A stretch of DNA of 64,000 nt from Jeongeupia sp. HS-3 (lineage in GTDB: Bacteria; Pseudomonadota; Gammaproteobacteria; Burkholderiales; Chitinibacteraceae): contig NZ_AP024094.1 in assembly GCF_015140455.1 (NCBI RefSeq), positions 3,224,001-3,288,000 on the forward strand. The letters are read 5' to 3'. Shown here in pieces: positions 56,730 through 64,000 of the stretch. Below the pieces are notes generated by a model. That model saw nothing but the letters and a program-made list of their open reading frames with translations. It was not told where the DNA came from and made no database searches. The translations under genes were made by a program, and so were the position numbers. Positions within the stretch are counted from its first letter, which is position 1. Each line of letters begins with the position of its first letter.

Positions 56730-57161
56730 ATGAGCACGATTCTGGCCTTCGATTTCGGCGAAGCACGCATCGGCGTGGCGATGGGCAGCACCGAACTGGG
56801 TATCGCCCATCCTGTGGAAACCATCGCCACCGTTGAAACCGACAAACGCTTTACCCGTATCGAAGCGCTGATCAAGGAATGGCAACCGAGCCTGCTGGTC
56901 GTCGGTTTGCCGCTCGGTCTTGATGGCGAGGAGCAATTGGCAAGCCGCCTGGCACGCAAGTTCGCCAACCGGCTGACCGGACGCTTTGCCTTGCCGGTGG
57001 TACTCATCGACGAGCGTTACACATCCAAATCGGCATCGATGGCGCTCGATGACACCGGCCTGCGCGGGCGGCGGCAAAAGCCGGTACTCGATCAGGTCGC
57101 CGCGATGCAGATTCTGCAGGCCCACTTTGACCAAGGTGGCGAGCCAGGCGGAGCGGCCTAG
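56730..57161 (+). CDS. ruvX: RuvX/YqgF Holliday-junction-resolvase-like protein
   Basis: The 143-residue RNase-H-fold protein has the acidic residues in LAFDFGEARIGVA and IDERYTSKSASM, with DQVAAMQIL near the C-terminus; LLVVGLPLGLDG is the central strand. It is linked to 16S rRNA 5'-end processing and DNA repair. It follows yqgE after 178 bases and precedes pyrB by 151 bases; pyrR, common here in relatives, is absent. Confidence 0.93.
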   Translation: MSTILAFDFGEARIGVAMGSTELGIAHPVETIATVETDKRFTRIEALIKEWQPSLLVVGLPLGLDGEEQLASRLARKFANRLTGRFALPVVLIDERYTSKSASMALDDTGLRGRRQKPVLDQVAAMQILQAHFDQGGEPGGAA

Positions 57162-57163
57162 CG

Positions 57164-57331
57164 GTGCGCAAGCACCCAGCCTCAGCACCTACCCCTGTCC
57201 CGCCGGGCCAGCCGGCCACTATTTTCCGCAATCCCTTCACGCCTACTGGCGCGCCGTTTGGTCGCAGCCGGGACGTTGGCGTGCCCTTCAATAGCCATGA
57301 CACGGGAGCATCATGTACAACCCGCAACTGA
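57164..57331 (+). CDS. Possible leader ORF upstream of pyrB
   Basis: A GTG-started frame of 55 codons begins 2 bases after the ruvX stop, has GGAG 10 bases upstream, is Pro-rich and ends inside pyrB (TGA at 57329-57331). Leader peptides are known upstream of some pyrB genes, where they couple expression to pyrimidine levels. No attenuator hairpin is evident, so this is tentative. Confidence 0.25.
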   Translation: MRKHPASAPTPVPPGQPATIFRNPFTPTGAPFGRSRDVGVPFNSHDTGASCTTRN

Positions 57332-58284
57332 ACGCGCAGGGTGAACTCATTCACCTGCTGACCACCGAAGGATTGCCCAAGCGCATCCTGACGCAGATTC
57401 TCGACCGCGCCGCCGAATACATTGCCGCCGGCGAAGCCGGCACCAAGAAGTTCGACACCTTGGCCGGCCGCTCGGTGTTCAACCTGTTTTTCGAGAACAG
57501 CACCCGCACGCGCACGACCTTCGAGATCGCCGCCAAGCGTTTGAGCGCCGATGTCACCAGCCTGAACATCCAGGCATCGAGCACCGCCAAGGGCGAAACC
57601 CTGCTCGATACCATCCACAATCTCGAAGCGATGGGCGCCGATCTGTTCGTCGTGCGCCACGCACAATCGGGCGCCGCGCACCTGATCGCCCAGCACGTGA
57701 AGCCGGGTATCGCCGTGGTCAACGCCGGCGACGGCCGCCACGCGCACCCGACGCAGGCGCTGCTGGACATGTACACGATCCGCCATTTCAAGGGCGATTT
57801 CACCAAGCTGCGCGTCGCCATCGTCGGCGACATCCTGCACTCGCGCGTGGCGCGTTCGGACATCCACGCGCTGACCACGCTCGGTTGCCCCGAGGTACGG
57901 GTGATTGCGCCGAAAACGCTGATCCCGACCGGCATGGAGAGCCTGGGAGCGCATGTCTATCACGACATGGCCGAAGGGCTGAAGGACGTCGATGTGGTGA
58001 TCATGCTGCGTGTCCAGAACGAGCGCATGAGCGGCGCCTTCCTGCCGAGCACGCAAGAGTTCTTCAAGTACTACGGCCTGACGCCGGAAAAACTGGCGCT
58101 GGCCAAGCCCGACGCGATCGTCATGCATCCGGGCCCGATGAACCGTGGTGTCGAGATCGACTCGGCCGTCGCCGACGGCGCGCAAGCGGTAATCCTGCCG
58201 CAGGTGACCTTCGGCATCGCCGTGCGTACCGCCGTGATGGCCATCGTTTCCGAAAACCAACGCAGCCGGGGGGCACAACCATGA
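57313..58284 (+). CDS. pyrB: Aspartate carbamoyltransferase catalytic subunit
   Basis: The 323-residue enzyme catalyses the first committed step of pyrimidine synthesis. The carbamoyl-phosphate motif is [13 protein letters not shown], and [12 protein letters not shown] and [12 protein letters not shown] are conserved. It overlaps the following gene by ATGA. In pseudomonads and related bacteria PyrB forms a dodecamer with an inactive dihydroorotase, and that arrangement is present here. GGGAG precedes the ATG. Confidence 0.97.
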   Translation: MYNPQLNAQGELIHLLTTEGLPKRILTQILDRAAEYIAAGEAGTKKFDTLAGRSVFNLFFENSTRTRTTFEIAAKRLSADVTSLNIQASSTAKGETLLDTIHNLEAMGADLFVVRHAQSGAAHLIAQHVKPGIAVVNAGDGRHAHPTQALLDMYTIRHFKGDFTKLRVAIVGDILHSRVARSDIHALTTLGCPEVRVIAPKTLIPTGMESLGAHVYHDMAEGLKDVDVVIMLRVQNERMSGAFLPSTQEFFKYYGLTPEKLALAKPDAIVMHPGPMNRGVEIDSAVADGAQAVILPQVTFGIAVRTAVMAIVSENQRSRGAQP

Positions 58285-59555
58285 AGAACACCATCATTCG
58301 CAATGGCCGGTTGATCGACCCGGTCAACGGCAGCGAGCAGTGCGCCGATCTGTTTCTGGCCGACGGTCAGATCGTCGGCGTCGGCTCGGCACCGGCCGGT
58401 TTTGATGTCGAACTTGAAATCGACGCGACCGGGCTGATCGTCGCGCCGGGTCTGGTCGATCTGGCCGCAAGGTTGCGTGAGCCGGGTTTTGAATACAAGG
58501 CAACGCTGGAGTCGGAAATGGCCGCCGCCGTCGCCGGTGGCGTCACCAGCATCGTTTGCCCGCCCGATACCGATCCGCCGCTTGATGAATCGGGTCTGGT
58601 GACCATGTTGCGCCAGCGCGCCAAGAACCTTGATCTGGCGCGGCTGTACCCGGTTGGCGCGCTGACCGTCGGCCTCAAAGGCCGCGAGCTGACCGAAATG
58701 GCGCTGCTGCGCGAGGCCGGCTGCGTCACCTTCTCGCAAGGCGATGTGCCGATCGCCGATTTGCAGGTGCTGTATCGGGCGATGCAGTACGCGGCGACCT
58801 TCGATTTCGAGCTGCGTTTGCGCCCCGAAGAAGCCAGCCTGGTCAACGACGGTGTCGCGCATGACGGTGCTTACGCGTCGCGCCTTGGTCTGACCGGTAT
58901 TCCGGTGATTGCCGAGACGATTGCAATCGCGCAGATCGTCCAGCTGATGCGTGCCACCGGCTGCCGCGTGCATTTGGCGCGTTTGTCGAGCGGTGAGGGC
59001 ATAGCACTGGTTCGCGCCGCCAAGCGTGAAGGCCTGCCGCTGACTTGCGACGTCGACATCAACCACATTCATCTGGCCGACGTCGATATCGGCTATTTCG
59101 ACAGCCAGTATCGTTTCGACCCGCCGCTGCGCAGCGTGCGCGACCGCGACGCCATCGTCGCCGGCCTGATCGACGGCACCATCGACGCGATCTGCTCCGA
59201 CCACAGCCCGGTCGACGACGACGGCAAGCTGCTGCCGTTCGCCGAGGCCGAGCGTGGTGCCACCGGGCTGGAACTGCTGCTGCCGCTGACGCTGGCGTGG
59301 GCCGAGCGCAACCACGTTGCCTTGCCGATTGCGCTGGCGAAAATCTCCAGCGTACCGGCGGCCAAGCTGGGCTTTAGCGCCGACTTGAACGTCGGCAGCC
59401 GCGCCGATCTGGTGTTGTTCGATCCGAACGAAACCTGGATGGTGACGCGCGAAGCGCTGAAGAGCCAGGGCAAGAACACGCCGTTCGTGGGCATGGAAGT
59501 GAAAGGCCGCGCGCGCTATACCTTTGTGAAGGGCAAGTGCGTTTACACCGCATAA
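58281..59555 (+). CDS. Non-catalytic dihydroorotase homologue (PyrC')
   Basis: The 424-residue amidohydrolase-fold protein resembles class I dihydroorotase but lacks the zinc-binding HxH: where active enzymes have DxHxHLREPG it has [10 protein letters not shown] (Asp60, with Ala62 and Arg64 in the two His positions). It should therefore be inactive and serve as the structural partner of PyrB, as PyrC' does in Pseudomonas. It starts within the pyrB stop (ATGA). A separate active pyrC must lie elsewhere. Confidence 0.9.
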   Translation: MKNTIIRNGRLIDPVNGSEQCADLFLADGQIVGVGSAPAGFDVELEIDATGLIVAPGLVDLAARLREPGFEYKATLESEMAAAVAGGVTSIVCPPDTDPPLDESGLVTMLRQRAKNLDLARLYPVGALTVGLKGRELTEMALLREAGCVTFSQGDVPIADLQVLYRAMQYAATFDFELRLRPEEASLVNDGVAHDGAYASRLGLTGIPVIAETIAIAQIVQLMRATGCRVHLARLSSGEGIALVRAAKREGLPLTCDVDINHIHLADVDIGYFDSQYRFDPPLRSVRDRDAIVAGLIDGTIDAICSDHSPVDDDGKLLPFAEAERGATGLELLLPLTLAWAERNHVALPIALAKISSVPAAKLGFSADLNVGSRADLVLFDPNETWMVTREALKSQGKNTPFVGMEVKGRARYTFVKGKCVYTA

Positions 59556-59576
59556 ACGGTATCTGCGATCGCGAAG

Positions 59577-59602
59577 CGCCCGTCTCGATGACGGGCGTTT
59601 TT
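59577..59602 (+). terminator. Terminator of the pyr operon
   Basis: CGCCCGTC, a 5-base loop and GACGGGCG are followed by five T, 21 bases past the PyrC' stop. Confidence 0.9.
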
Positions 59603-59690
59603 GTATCTGCCGCTTGGCGAGTGGGAACGGACGCCGCTATACTCGATGCAGTTTTCAAACGTGTGTTTGAAATTTACCAGGAGAAACGAC

Positions 59691-59957
59691 ATGTCCGATC
59701 TGGCCAGCCTGTTCCAGACCGCTCAGGATGAAGTGGTAAAACTCAACGATGCACCCGATGTCCAGACCAAGCTCAAGCTCTATGCATTCTTCAAGCAGGC
59801 GAGCGAAGGCGACGTCAACGGCGATCGCCCCGGCGCGCTGAACTTCGTCGCTCAAGCCAAGTACGATGCCTGGGCCAAGCTCAAGGGCATCGATAATGCC
59901 GGCGCGATGCAGCAATACATCGACCTCGTCGAAGAACTGAAGCGCAACGATTCGTGA
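59691..59957 (+). CDS. Acyl-CoA-binding protein
   Basis: The 88-residue four-helix protein has the ACBP pattern: VVKLNDAPDVQTKLKLYAFF and the C-terminal KYDAWAKLKGIDNAGAMQQY. It binds long-chain acyl-CoA in the cytoplasm. CAGGAGA lies 7 bases before the ATG. It is monocistronic and convergent with gatB, sharing the terminator at 59972. Confidence 0.93.
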   Translation: MSDLASLFQTAQDEVVKLNDAPDVQTKLKLYAFFKQASEGDVNGDRPGALNFVAQAKYDAWAKLKGIDNAGAMQQYIDLVEELKRNDS

Positions 59958-59971
59958 TTGCGGCACACATG

Positions 59972-59999
59972 AAAAAAGCGGCCCGCGAGCCGCTTTTTT
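59972..59999. terminator. Bidirectional terminator between the acyl-CoA-binding gene and gatB
   Basis: Six A, GCGGC, a 6-base loop, GCCGC and six T form a symmetric hairpin between convergent genes. Confidence 0.9.
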
Positions 60000-60018
60000 C
60001 ATGCCTTCAAGCCGAACA

Positions 60019-61458
60019 TCAGGCCAGCTTCTGCTTCAGAAGCTCGGTCAGCACGGCCGGGTTGCCCTTGCCCTTGCTGGCCTTCATGCATTGCCCCACC
60101 AGGGCGTTCAGCGCCTTTTCCTTGCCGGCCCTGTATTCCTCGACCGACTTGGCGTTACCCGCGATCACCGCGTCGACGATGGCTTCCAGCGCACCGGTAT
60201 CGGTTTCCTGCTTGAGGCCATCGCGTTCGATGATGGCATCGGCGCTGCCTGCATCGCTCGCACCGGTTTCCCACATCTTCTTCAACACGTCCTTGGCCGT
60301 CTTGTTGTTGATGGTGTTGTCCGACACGCGGCGGATCAGCCCGGCCAGCGCGCTGCTTGATACCGGGCAAGCCGAGATATCGAGTTCTTCGCGGTTCAGC
60401 GTCGCCGACACATCGCCCATCAGCCAGTTGCTGGCGAGCTTGGCATCGGCACCGGCGGCAACTGTCGCCTCGAAGAAAGCAGCCAGCGCCTTGCTGGCGG
60501 TCAGTGTCGACGCATCGTAGGCCGGGATGCCGTATTGCTCGGCAAAGCGGGCCTGCATCGCCGCCGGCAGCTCGGGCAGCTCGCTTTTCACGCGCGCAAT
60601 CCACTCGTCGCTGATCACTAGCGGCGGCAGATCGGGATCGGGGAAGTAGCGGTAATCGTGCGCGTCTTCCTTGCTGCGCATCATCCGCGTTTCGCCGCTG
60701 TCCGGATCGAACAGGATCGTCGCTTGCTGGATCTTGCCGCCGTCCTCGATCGTTTCGATCTGCCACTGGACTTCGTACTTGATCGCCTGTTCGATGAACT
60801 TGAAGCTGTTGAGGTTCTTGATCTCGCGACGGGTGCCGAATTCCTTCTGACCTTCCGGGCGCACCGAGACGTTCACGTCGCAGCGGAACGAGCCTTCCTG
60901 CATATTGCCGTCGCAGATGCCGATCCACGTCACCAAGGAATACAGCGCCTTGGCGTAGGCAACGGCTTCGGCACCCGAGCGCATCTCGGGTTCGGAAACG
61001 ATTTCCAGCAGCGGCGTGCCGGCGCGATTCAGGTCGATGCCGGTGCCGCTATGTAGGCCTTCGTGCACCGACTTGCCGGCATCTTCTTCCAGATGCGCGC
61101 GGGTCAGGTTGATCACCTTGTCGACACCGTCGACATTGATCGTGATCGCGCCGCCTTCGACCACCGGCAGCTCGAACTGGCTGATCTGGTAGCCCTTGGG
61201 CAGATCGGGGTAGAAGTAATTCTTGCGCGCAAAAATCGAGCGCTGGTTGACCTTGGCGCCGATCGCCAGACCGAACTGGATCGCCTTTTCAACCGCCGCG
61301 CGGTTCATCACCGGCAGCGCGCCGGGCAGGGCGATATCGACCACGGCGGTCTGCGTGTTCGGCTCGGCACCGAAGGCGGTGCTGGCCGGCGAGAAAATCT
61401 TCGATTTCGTTGTGAGCTGGGTATGCACCTCCAGCCCGATGACGACTTCCCACTTCAT
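60019..61458 (-). CDS. gatB: Asp-tRNA(Asn)/Glu-tRNA(Gln) amidotransferase subunit B
   Basis: The 479-residue subunit phosphorylates the misacylated tRNA ester. [15 protein letters not shown] is the canonical start, and [20 protein letters not shown] and [20 protein letters not shown] are conserved. A C-terminal YqeY-like tail domain is present. It is last of four genes, 20 bases after gatA. The amidotransferase replaces a missing AsnRS or GlnRS. Confidence 0.97.
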   Translation of the reverse strand: MKWEVVIGLEVHTQLTTKSKIFSPASTAFGAEPNTQTAVVDIALPGALPVMNRAAVEKAIQFGLAIGAKVNQRSIFARKNYFYPDLPKGYQISQFELPVVEGGAITINVDGVDKVINLTRAHLEEDAGKSVHEGLHSGTGIDLNRAGTPLLEIVSEPEMRSGAEAVAYAKALYSLVTWIGICDGNMQEGSFRCDVNVSVRPEGQKEFGTRREIKNLNSFKFIEQAIKYEVQWQIETIEDGGKIQQATILFDPDSGETRMMRSKEDAHDYRYFPDPDLPPLVISDEWIARVKSELPELPAAMQARFAEQYGIPAYDASTLTASKALAAFFEATVAAGADAKLASNWLMGDVSATLNREELDISACPVSSSALAGLIRRVSDNTINNKTAKDVLKKMWETGASDAGSADAIIERDGLKQETDTGALEAIVDAVIAGNAKSVEEYRAGKEKALNALVGQCMKASKGKGNPAVLTELLKQKLA

Positions 61459-61478
61459 CTTTGTGTCCTCGTGCCGGA

Positions 61479-62927
61479 TTAAAGGGCGGGAGCCCGGGTG
61501 TGCCAGTCGGTAACCTGCTGGAACTGGTGCGCGACGCCCAGCATTTTCGCCTCGGCAAAGTAATTGCCGATGATCTGCAGACCGATCGGGCGGCCGTTGC
61601 TGCCAAAGCCGGTCGGCACGCTCATGCCGGGCAGGCCGGCAAGGTTGACGCCCAGCGTGTAGATATCCTCGAGGTACATCGCCACCGGGTCGGCGCTCTT
61701 CTCGCCAAGGTTCCACGCAGTGCTTGGCGCCACTGGGCCCATGATCACGTCGCATGCCTCGAACGCCTTCTGGAAGTCGTCGGCGATGATGCGGCGGATT
61801 TTCTGTGCCTGCAGATAGTAGGCGTCGTAATAACCATGGCTCAAAACATATGCACCGGTAAGGATGCGGCGCTTCACTTCCCAGCCAAAACCTTCGGCGC
61901 GGCTTTTCTCGTACATCTCGGTCAGCCCGTCGTAGTCGGCGGCGCGGTGGCCGTAGCGGACGCCGTCAAAGCGGCTCAGGTTGCTCGATGCTTCGGCCGG
62001 TGCGATCACGTAGTAGGAGGGAATCGCCAGCTTGGTATTCGGCAGGCTGATATCGACGATGGTGGCGCCGAGCTTCTTGTATTCGCCAATTGCCGTCTCA
62101 ATCGCTGCGGCGACATCGCTCGCCAGGCCTTCGGCGAAATATTCGCGCGGCAGGCCGATTTTCAGGCCGGCCAGCGGCTGGTCGAGATCGCGGGTGTAGT
62201 CTTCCTTGGCGTGCTGCAGACTGGTCGCATCGCGTTCGTCAAAGCCGGCCATCACGTTGAGCAGCAGCGCGCAGTCTTCGGCGCTCTTGCCCATCGGCCC
62301 GCCCTGATCCAGCGAGCTGGCGTAGGCGATCATGCCGAAACGGCTAACAATGCCGTAGGTCGGCTTGATGCCGGTGATGCCGCAGAAGCTTGCCGGTTGG
62401 CGAATCGAGCCGCCGGTATCGGTGCCGGTGGCGATCGGCGCCAGACGCGCCGCCACCGCAGCCGCCGAGCCGCCCGAGCTGCCGCCGGGAACCGCCTTGC
62501 GGTCCCACGGGTTCAGCACCGCGCCAAACGCGCTGTTCTCGTTCGACGAGCCCATCGCGAACTCGTCCATATTGGTGCGGCCCAAGGTGACGAGGCCGGC
62601 CTTGTCGCACTGTTCGATCACGTGAGCGTCGTACGGCGAAACGAAATTCTCGAGCATTTTCGAGCCGCAAGTCGCGGCCCAGCCCTGCTGGCAGAAAATG
62701 TCCTTGTGCGCGACCGGGATGCCGGTCAGCGTGCCGGCGTTGCCGGCAGCGCGCGAGGCGTCGGCGGCTTGGGCTAGTGCCAGCGTCTTGGCGTCATCAA
62801 CGGCGATAAAGGCGTTCAGCGACGCGTTCGCCTTGATGCGGCCGAGGTATTCGGTGGCAAGCTCGACGGCCGAGACTTGCTTGGCCGCCAGCATGCTGGA
62901 GAGTTGCTTGAGCGATTTTTCGATCAT
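61479..62927 (-). CDS. gatA: Asp-tRNA(Asn)/Glu-tRNA(Gln) amidotransferase subunit A
   Basis: The 482-residue glutamine amidase releases ammonia for GatB. The amidase-signature Lys and Ser residues are visible: [28 protein letters not shown] and the Gly/Ser-rich [14 protein letters not shown]. No clear ribosome site precedes the start, and it begins 8 bases after gmhA, so coupling to that gene is likely. Confidence 0.97.
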   Translation of the reverse strand: MIEKSLKQLSSMLAAKQVSAVELATEYLGRIKANASLNAFIAVDDAKTLALAQAADASRAAGNAGTLTGIPVAHKDIFCQQGWAATCGSKMLENFVSPYDAHVIEQCDKAGLVTLGRTNMDEFAMGSSNENSAFGAVLNPWDRKAVPGGSSGGSAAAVAARLAPIATGTDTGGSIRQPASFCGITGIKPTYGIVSRFGMIAYASSLDQGGPMGKSAEDCALLLNVMAGFDERDATSLQHAKEDYTRDLDQPLAGLKIGLPREYFAEGLASDVAAAIETAIGEYKKLGATIVDISLPNTKLAIPSYYVIAPAEASSNLSRFDGVRYGHRAADYDGLTEMYEKSRAEGFGWEVKRRILTGAYVLSHGYYDAYYLQAQKIRRIIADDFQKAFEACDVIMGPVAPSTAWNLGEKSADPVAMYLEDIYTLGVNLAGLPGMSVPTGFGSNGRPIGLQIIGNYFAEAKMLGVAHQFQQVTDWHTRAPAL

Positions 62928-62935
62928 GGGAGGTC

Positions 62936-63532
62936 TCAGGCCGGATCGGCCGGGCGATAGCCCATGCCTTGTTCGACGAGGTCGATCAGCGTGTGGATGA
63001 CCTTGATGTGGATTTCCTGGATGCGGTCGGCGTAGCCGAAGTGCGGCACGATAATTTCGACATCGGCCGTGCCCTTGAGCTTGCCGCCGTCCTTGCCCAT
63101 CAACAGCAGCACTTTCATGCCGCGCGCCTTGGCCGCTTCGACCGCGCGGATCACGTTGGCAGAATTACCGCTGGTGGTGATGCCGACCAGTACGTCGCCG
63201 TCGCGGCCGAGGCCTTCGACGAAGCGCGAGAAGATATCGTTGAAGCCGTAGTCGTTGCCGACGCAGGTGATATGCGACGGATCCGAGACGGCAATGGCGG
63301 CCATCGCCGGACGATCGTCGCGGTAGCGGCCCGAGAGTTCTTCGGCGAAGTGCATCGCATCGCAGTGCGAGCCGCCGTTGCCGCAGGAGATCACCTTGCC
63401 GCCGGCTTTGAGCGAGGCGACCAGCAGCTGGGCGCCGGCGTCAACGGAGGAGAGAAAGGCGTCGTCGGCAAGGACGCGGTCGAGCACCTGCGCGGCTTCG
63501 CGCAGATGTTGTGCAACGGTGCTGACACTCAT
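62936..63532 (-). CDS. gmhA: Phosphoheptose isomerase
   Basis: The 198-residue SIS-domain enzyme converts sedoheptulose-7-phosphate to D-glycero-D-manno-heptose-7-phosphate for LPS inner core. Conserved GmhA segments are [58 protein letters not shown] and [15 protein letters not shown]. Its ATG overlaps the gatC stop (ATGA) and it is followed by gatA, so it is embedded in the amidotransferase operon. Confidence 0.93.
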   Translation of the reverse strand: MSVSTVAQHLREAAQVLDRVLADDAFLSSVDAGAQLLVASLKAGGKVISCGNGGSHCDAMHFAEELSGRYRDDRPAMAAIAVSDPSHITCVGNDYGFNDIFSRFVEGLGRDGDVLVGITTSGNSANVIRAVEAAKARGMKVLLLMGKDGGKLKGTADVEIIVPHFGYADRIQEIHIKVIHTLIDLVEQGMGYRPADPA

Positions 63533-63816
63533 TCGATCACCTTCGGAACCAGATAGAGGCCGTTTTCAACCGACGGCGCAATGGCCTGGAAGGCGTCGCG
63601 GCGATTGGTGGCGGTGGCGATGTCGTCGCGCAGGCGCAAATGAACGTCCTGAGCGTGCGCCATCGGCTCGATGCCGGTGGTATCCACTGCGCGCATTTCT
63701 TCGATCAGTGTAAAGATTCGGTTGAGCTGTTGTTGCGCTGCAGCAAGCTCGGTGTCGGTAACGGCAATGCGCGCCAGCTTGGCGATGCGCCGTACGTCGT
63801 CCAAGGAGAGTGACAT
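63529..63816 (-). CDS. gatC: Asp-tRNA(Asn)/Glu-tRNA(Gln) amidotransferase subunit C
   Basis: The 95-residue subunit stabilises Gat[17 protein letters not shown] at the N-terminus and YLVPKVIE at the C-terminus are characteristic. GGGGGA lies 9 bases before the ATG at 63816. It is the first gene of gatC-gmhA-gatA-gatB. Confidence 0.95.
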   Translation of the reverse strand: MSLSLDDVRRIAKLARIAVTDTELAAAQQQLNRIFTLIEEMRAVDTTGIEPMAHAQDVHLRLRDDIATATNRRDAFQAIAPSVENGLYLVPKVIE

Positions 63817-64000
63817 AGGCATTTTCCCCCTGCTAGTCCTTATGATCATCAGCGCCTTAGGGTATCATGCCGGGTTTGTTTCACCCAAGTTAGGGCCGGG
63901 CGCGATTGCCGATGCGGAACTTTCGCTGCGCTGCCCGTTCTGGCTTTAAACCCTATTCTTTGGCGACGGCTTGGCCGGCGCCGCTTAAACGACCCCAATT
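63817..64000. promoter_or_regulatory. Upstream region of the gat operon
   Basis: These 184 bases contain no convincing gene. The gat promoter must lie here. A divergent gene beyond the window edge (mreB in many betaproteobacteria) may also have its promoter in this segment, but its start is not visible. Confidence 0.4.

Noticed and set aside
56548-56733. 61-codon frame starting in the yqgE stop (ATGA overlap)
   Set aside because: It is Cys/Ser/Pro-rich without any recognisable feature, ends over the ruvX start, and has no conserved neighbour role. The overlap is probably chance.

Overview
The window is about 64 kb of high-GC bacterial chromosome with dense, mostly operonic housekeeping genes. 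It most resembles a chitinolytic betaproteobacterium of the order Neisseriales, family Chitinibacteraceae (Chitiniphilus, Jeongeupia or Chitinolyticbacter type). This placement is inferred from gene content: three secreted proteins with CBM5/12-type chitin-binding modules, a GH18-family sensor, a carbohydrate deacetylase, betaproteobacterial gene pairs (yqgE-ruvX, pyrB with a defective pyrC) and palindromic repeats of a kind common in this group. No rRNA, tRNA, CRISPR array, replication origin or intact mobile element was seen.

Layout. 1-2.8 kb: an RND efflux pump (inner-membrane subunit cut by the window edge, lipoprotein adaptor) facing a TetR regulator across a three-unit palindromic operator. 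2.9-10 kb: pyruvate kinase, a LysR regulator divergent from a GST and a large flavo-iron-sulfur protein, and glmS. 10-19.7 kb: a BCCT transporter, a glycine-zipper protein, an OLD/YbjD-like nuclease, an alpha/beta hydrolase beside an IS110 transposase remnant, a chemoreceptor, an AI-2E-family exporter and a low-complexity secreted protein. 19.9-27.2 kb: a mini-ORF copied from the 3' end of valS behind a GcvA-like LysR gene, DUF2917, a repeat-bearing CBM protein, a BamE-like lipoprotein, valS, a YqjD/YqjE/YqjK-like operon and a GNAT enzyme.

27.2-35.5 kb is a sugar-uptake and sugar-sensing locus: an ABC transporter (binding protein, two permeases, MalK-like ATPase) divergent from an operon in which a second GtsA-like binding protein overlaps an OmpR-family regulator and its histidine kinase. 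35.6-36.9 kb is a compact mercury module (merR, merT, merP and a GDCCVFC protein) with no reductase. 37-46.1 kb is the carbohydrate island: a CBM/NodB deacetylase; a transmembrane one-component regulator made of a periplasmic GH18 domain whose catalytic Glu is Arg, one membrane helix and a cytoplasmic LytTR DNA-binding domain; a 1009-residue clan-A glycosidase; a LacI regulator; and an AGE-family sugar epimerase.

46.1-48.1 kb is an AT-richer accessory patch with orphan genes separated by palindromic repeats. 48-51 kb holds membrane proteins and an MFS exporter. 51-55.9 kb has pgk and fba with a tandem-CBM secreted protein and a Sel1-like protein between them. 56-59.6 kb is yqgE, ruvX, pyrB and an inactive dihydroorotase. 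59.7-63.8 kb is an acyl-CoA-binding protein convergent with gatC-gmhA-gatA-gatB, a tRNA amidotransferase operon with a heptose isomerase gene inside it.

The strongest candidate for an undescribed system is the GH18-TM-LytTR protein at 38.5-40.7 kb, which looks like a chitin sensor that binds sugar outside and DNA inside in one polypeptide. The binding-protein/response-regulator/kinase operon at 32-35.5 kb is second.
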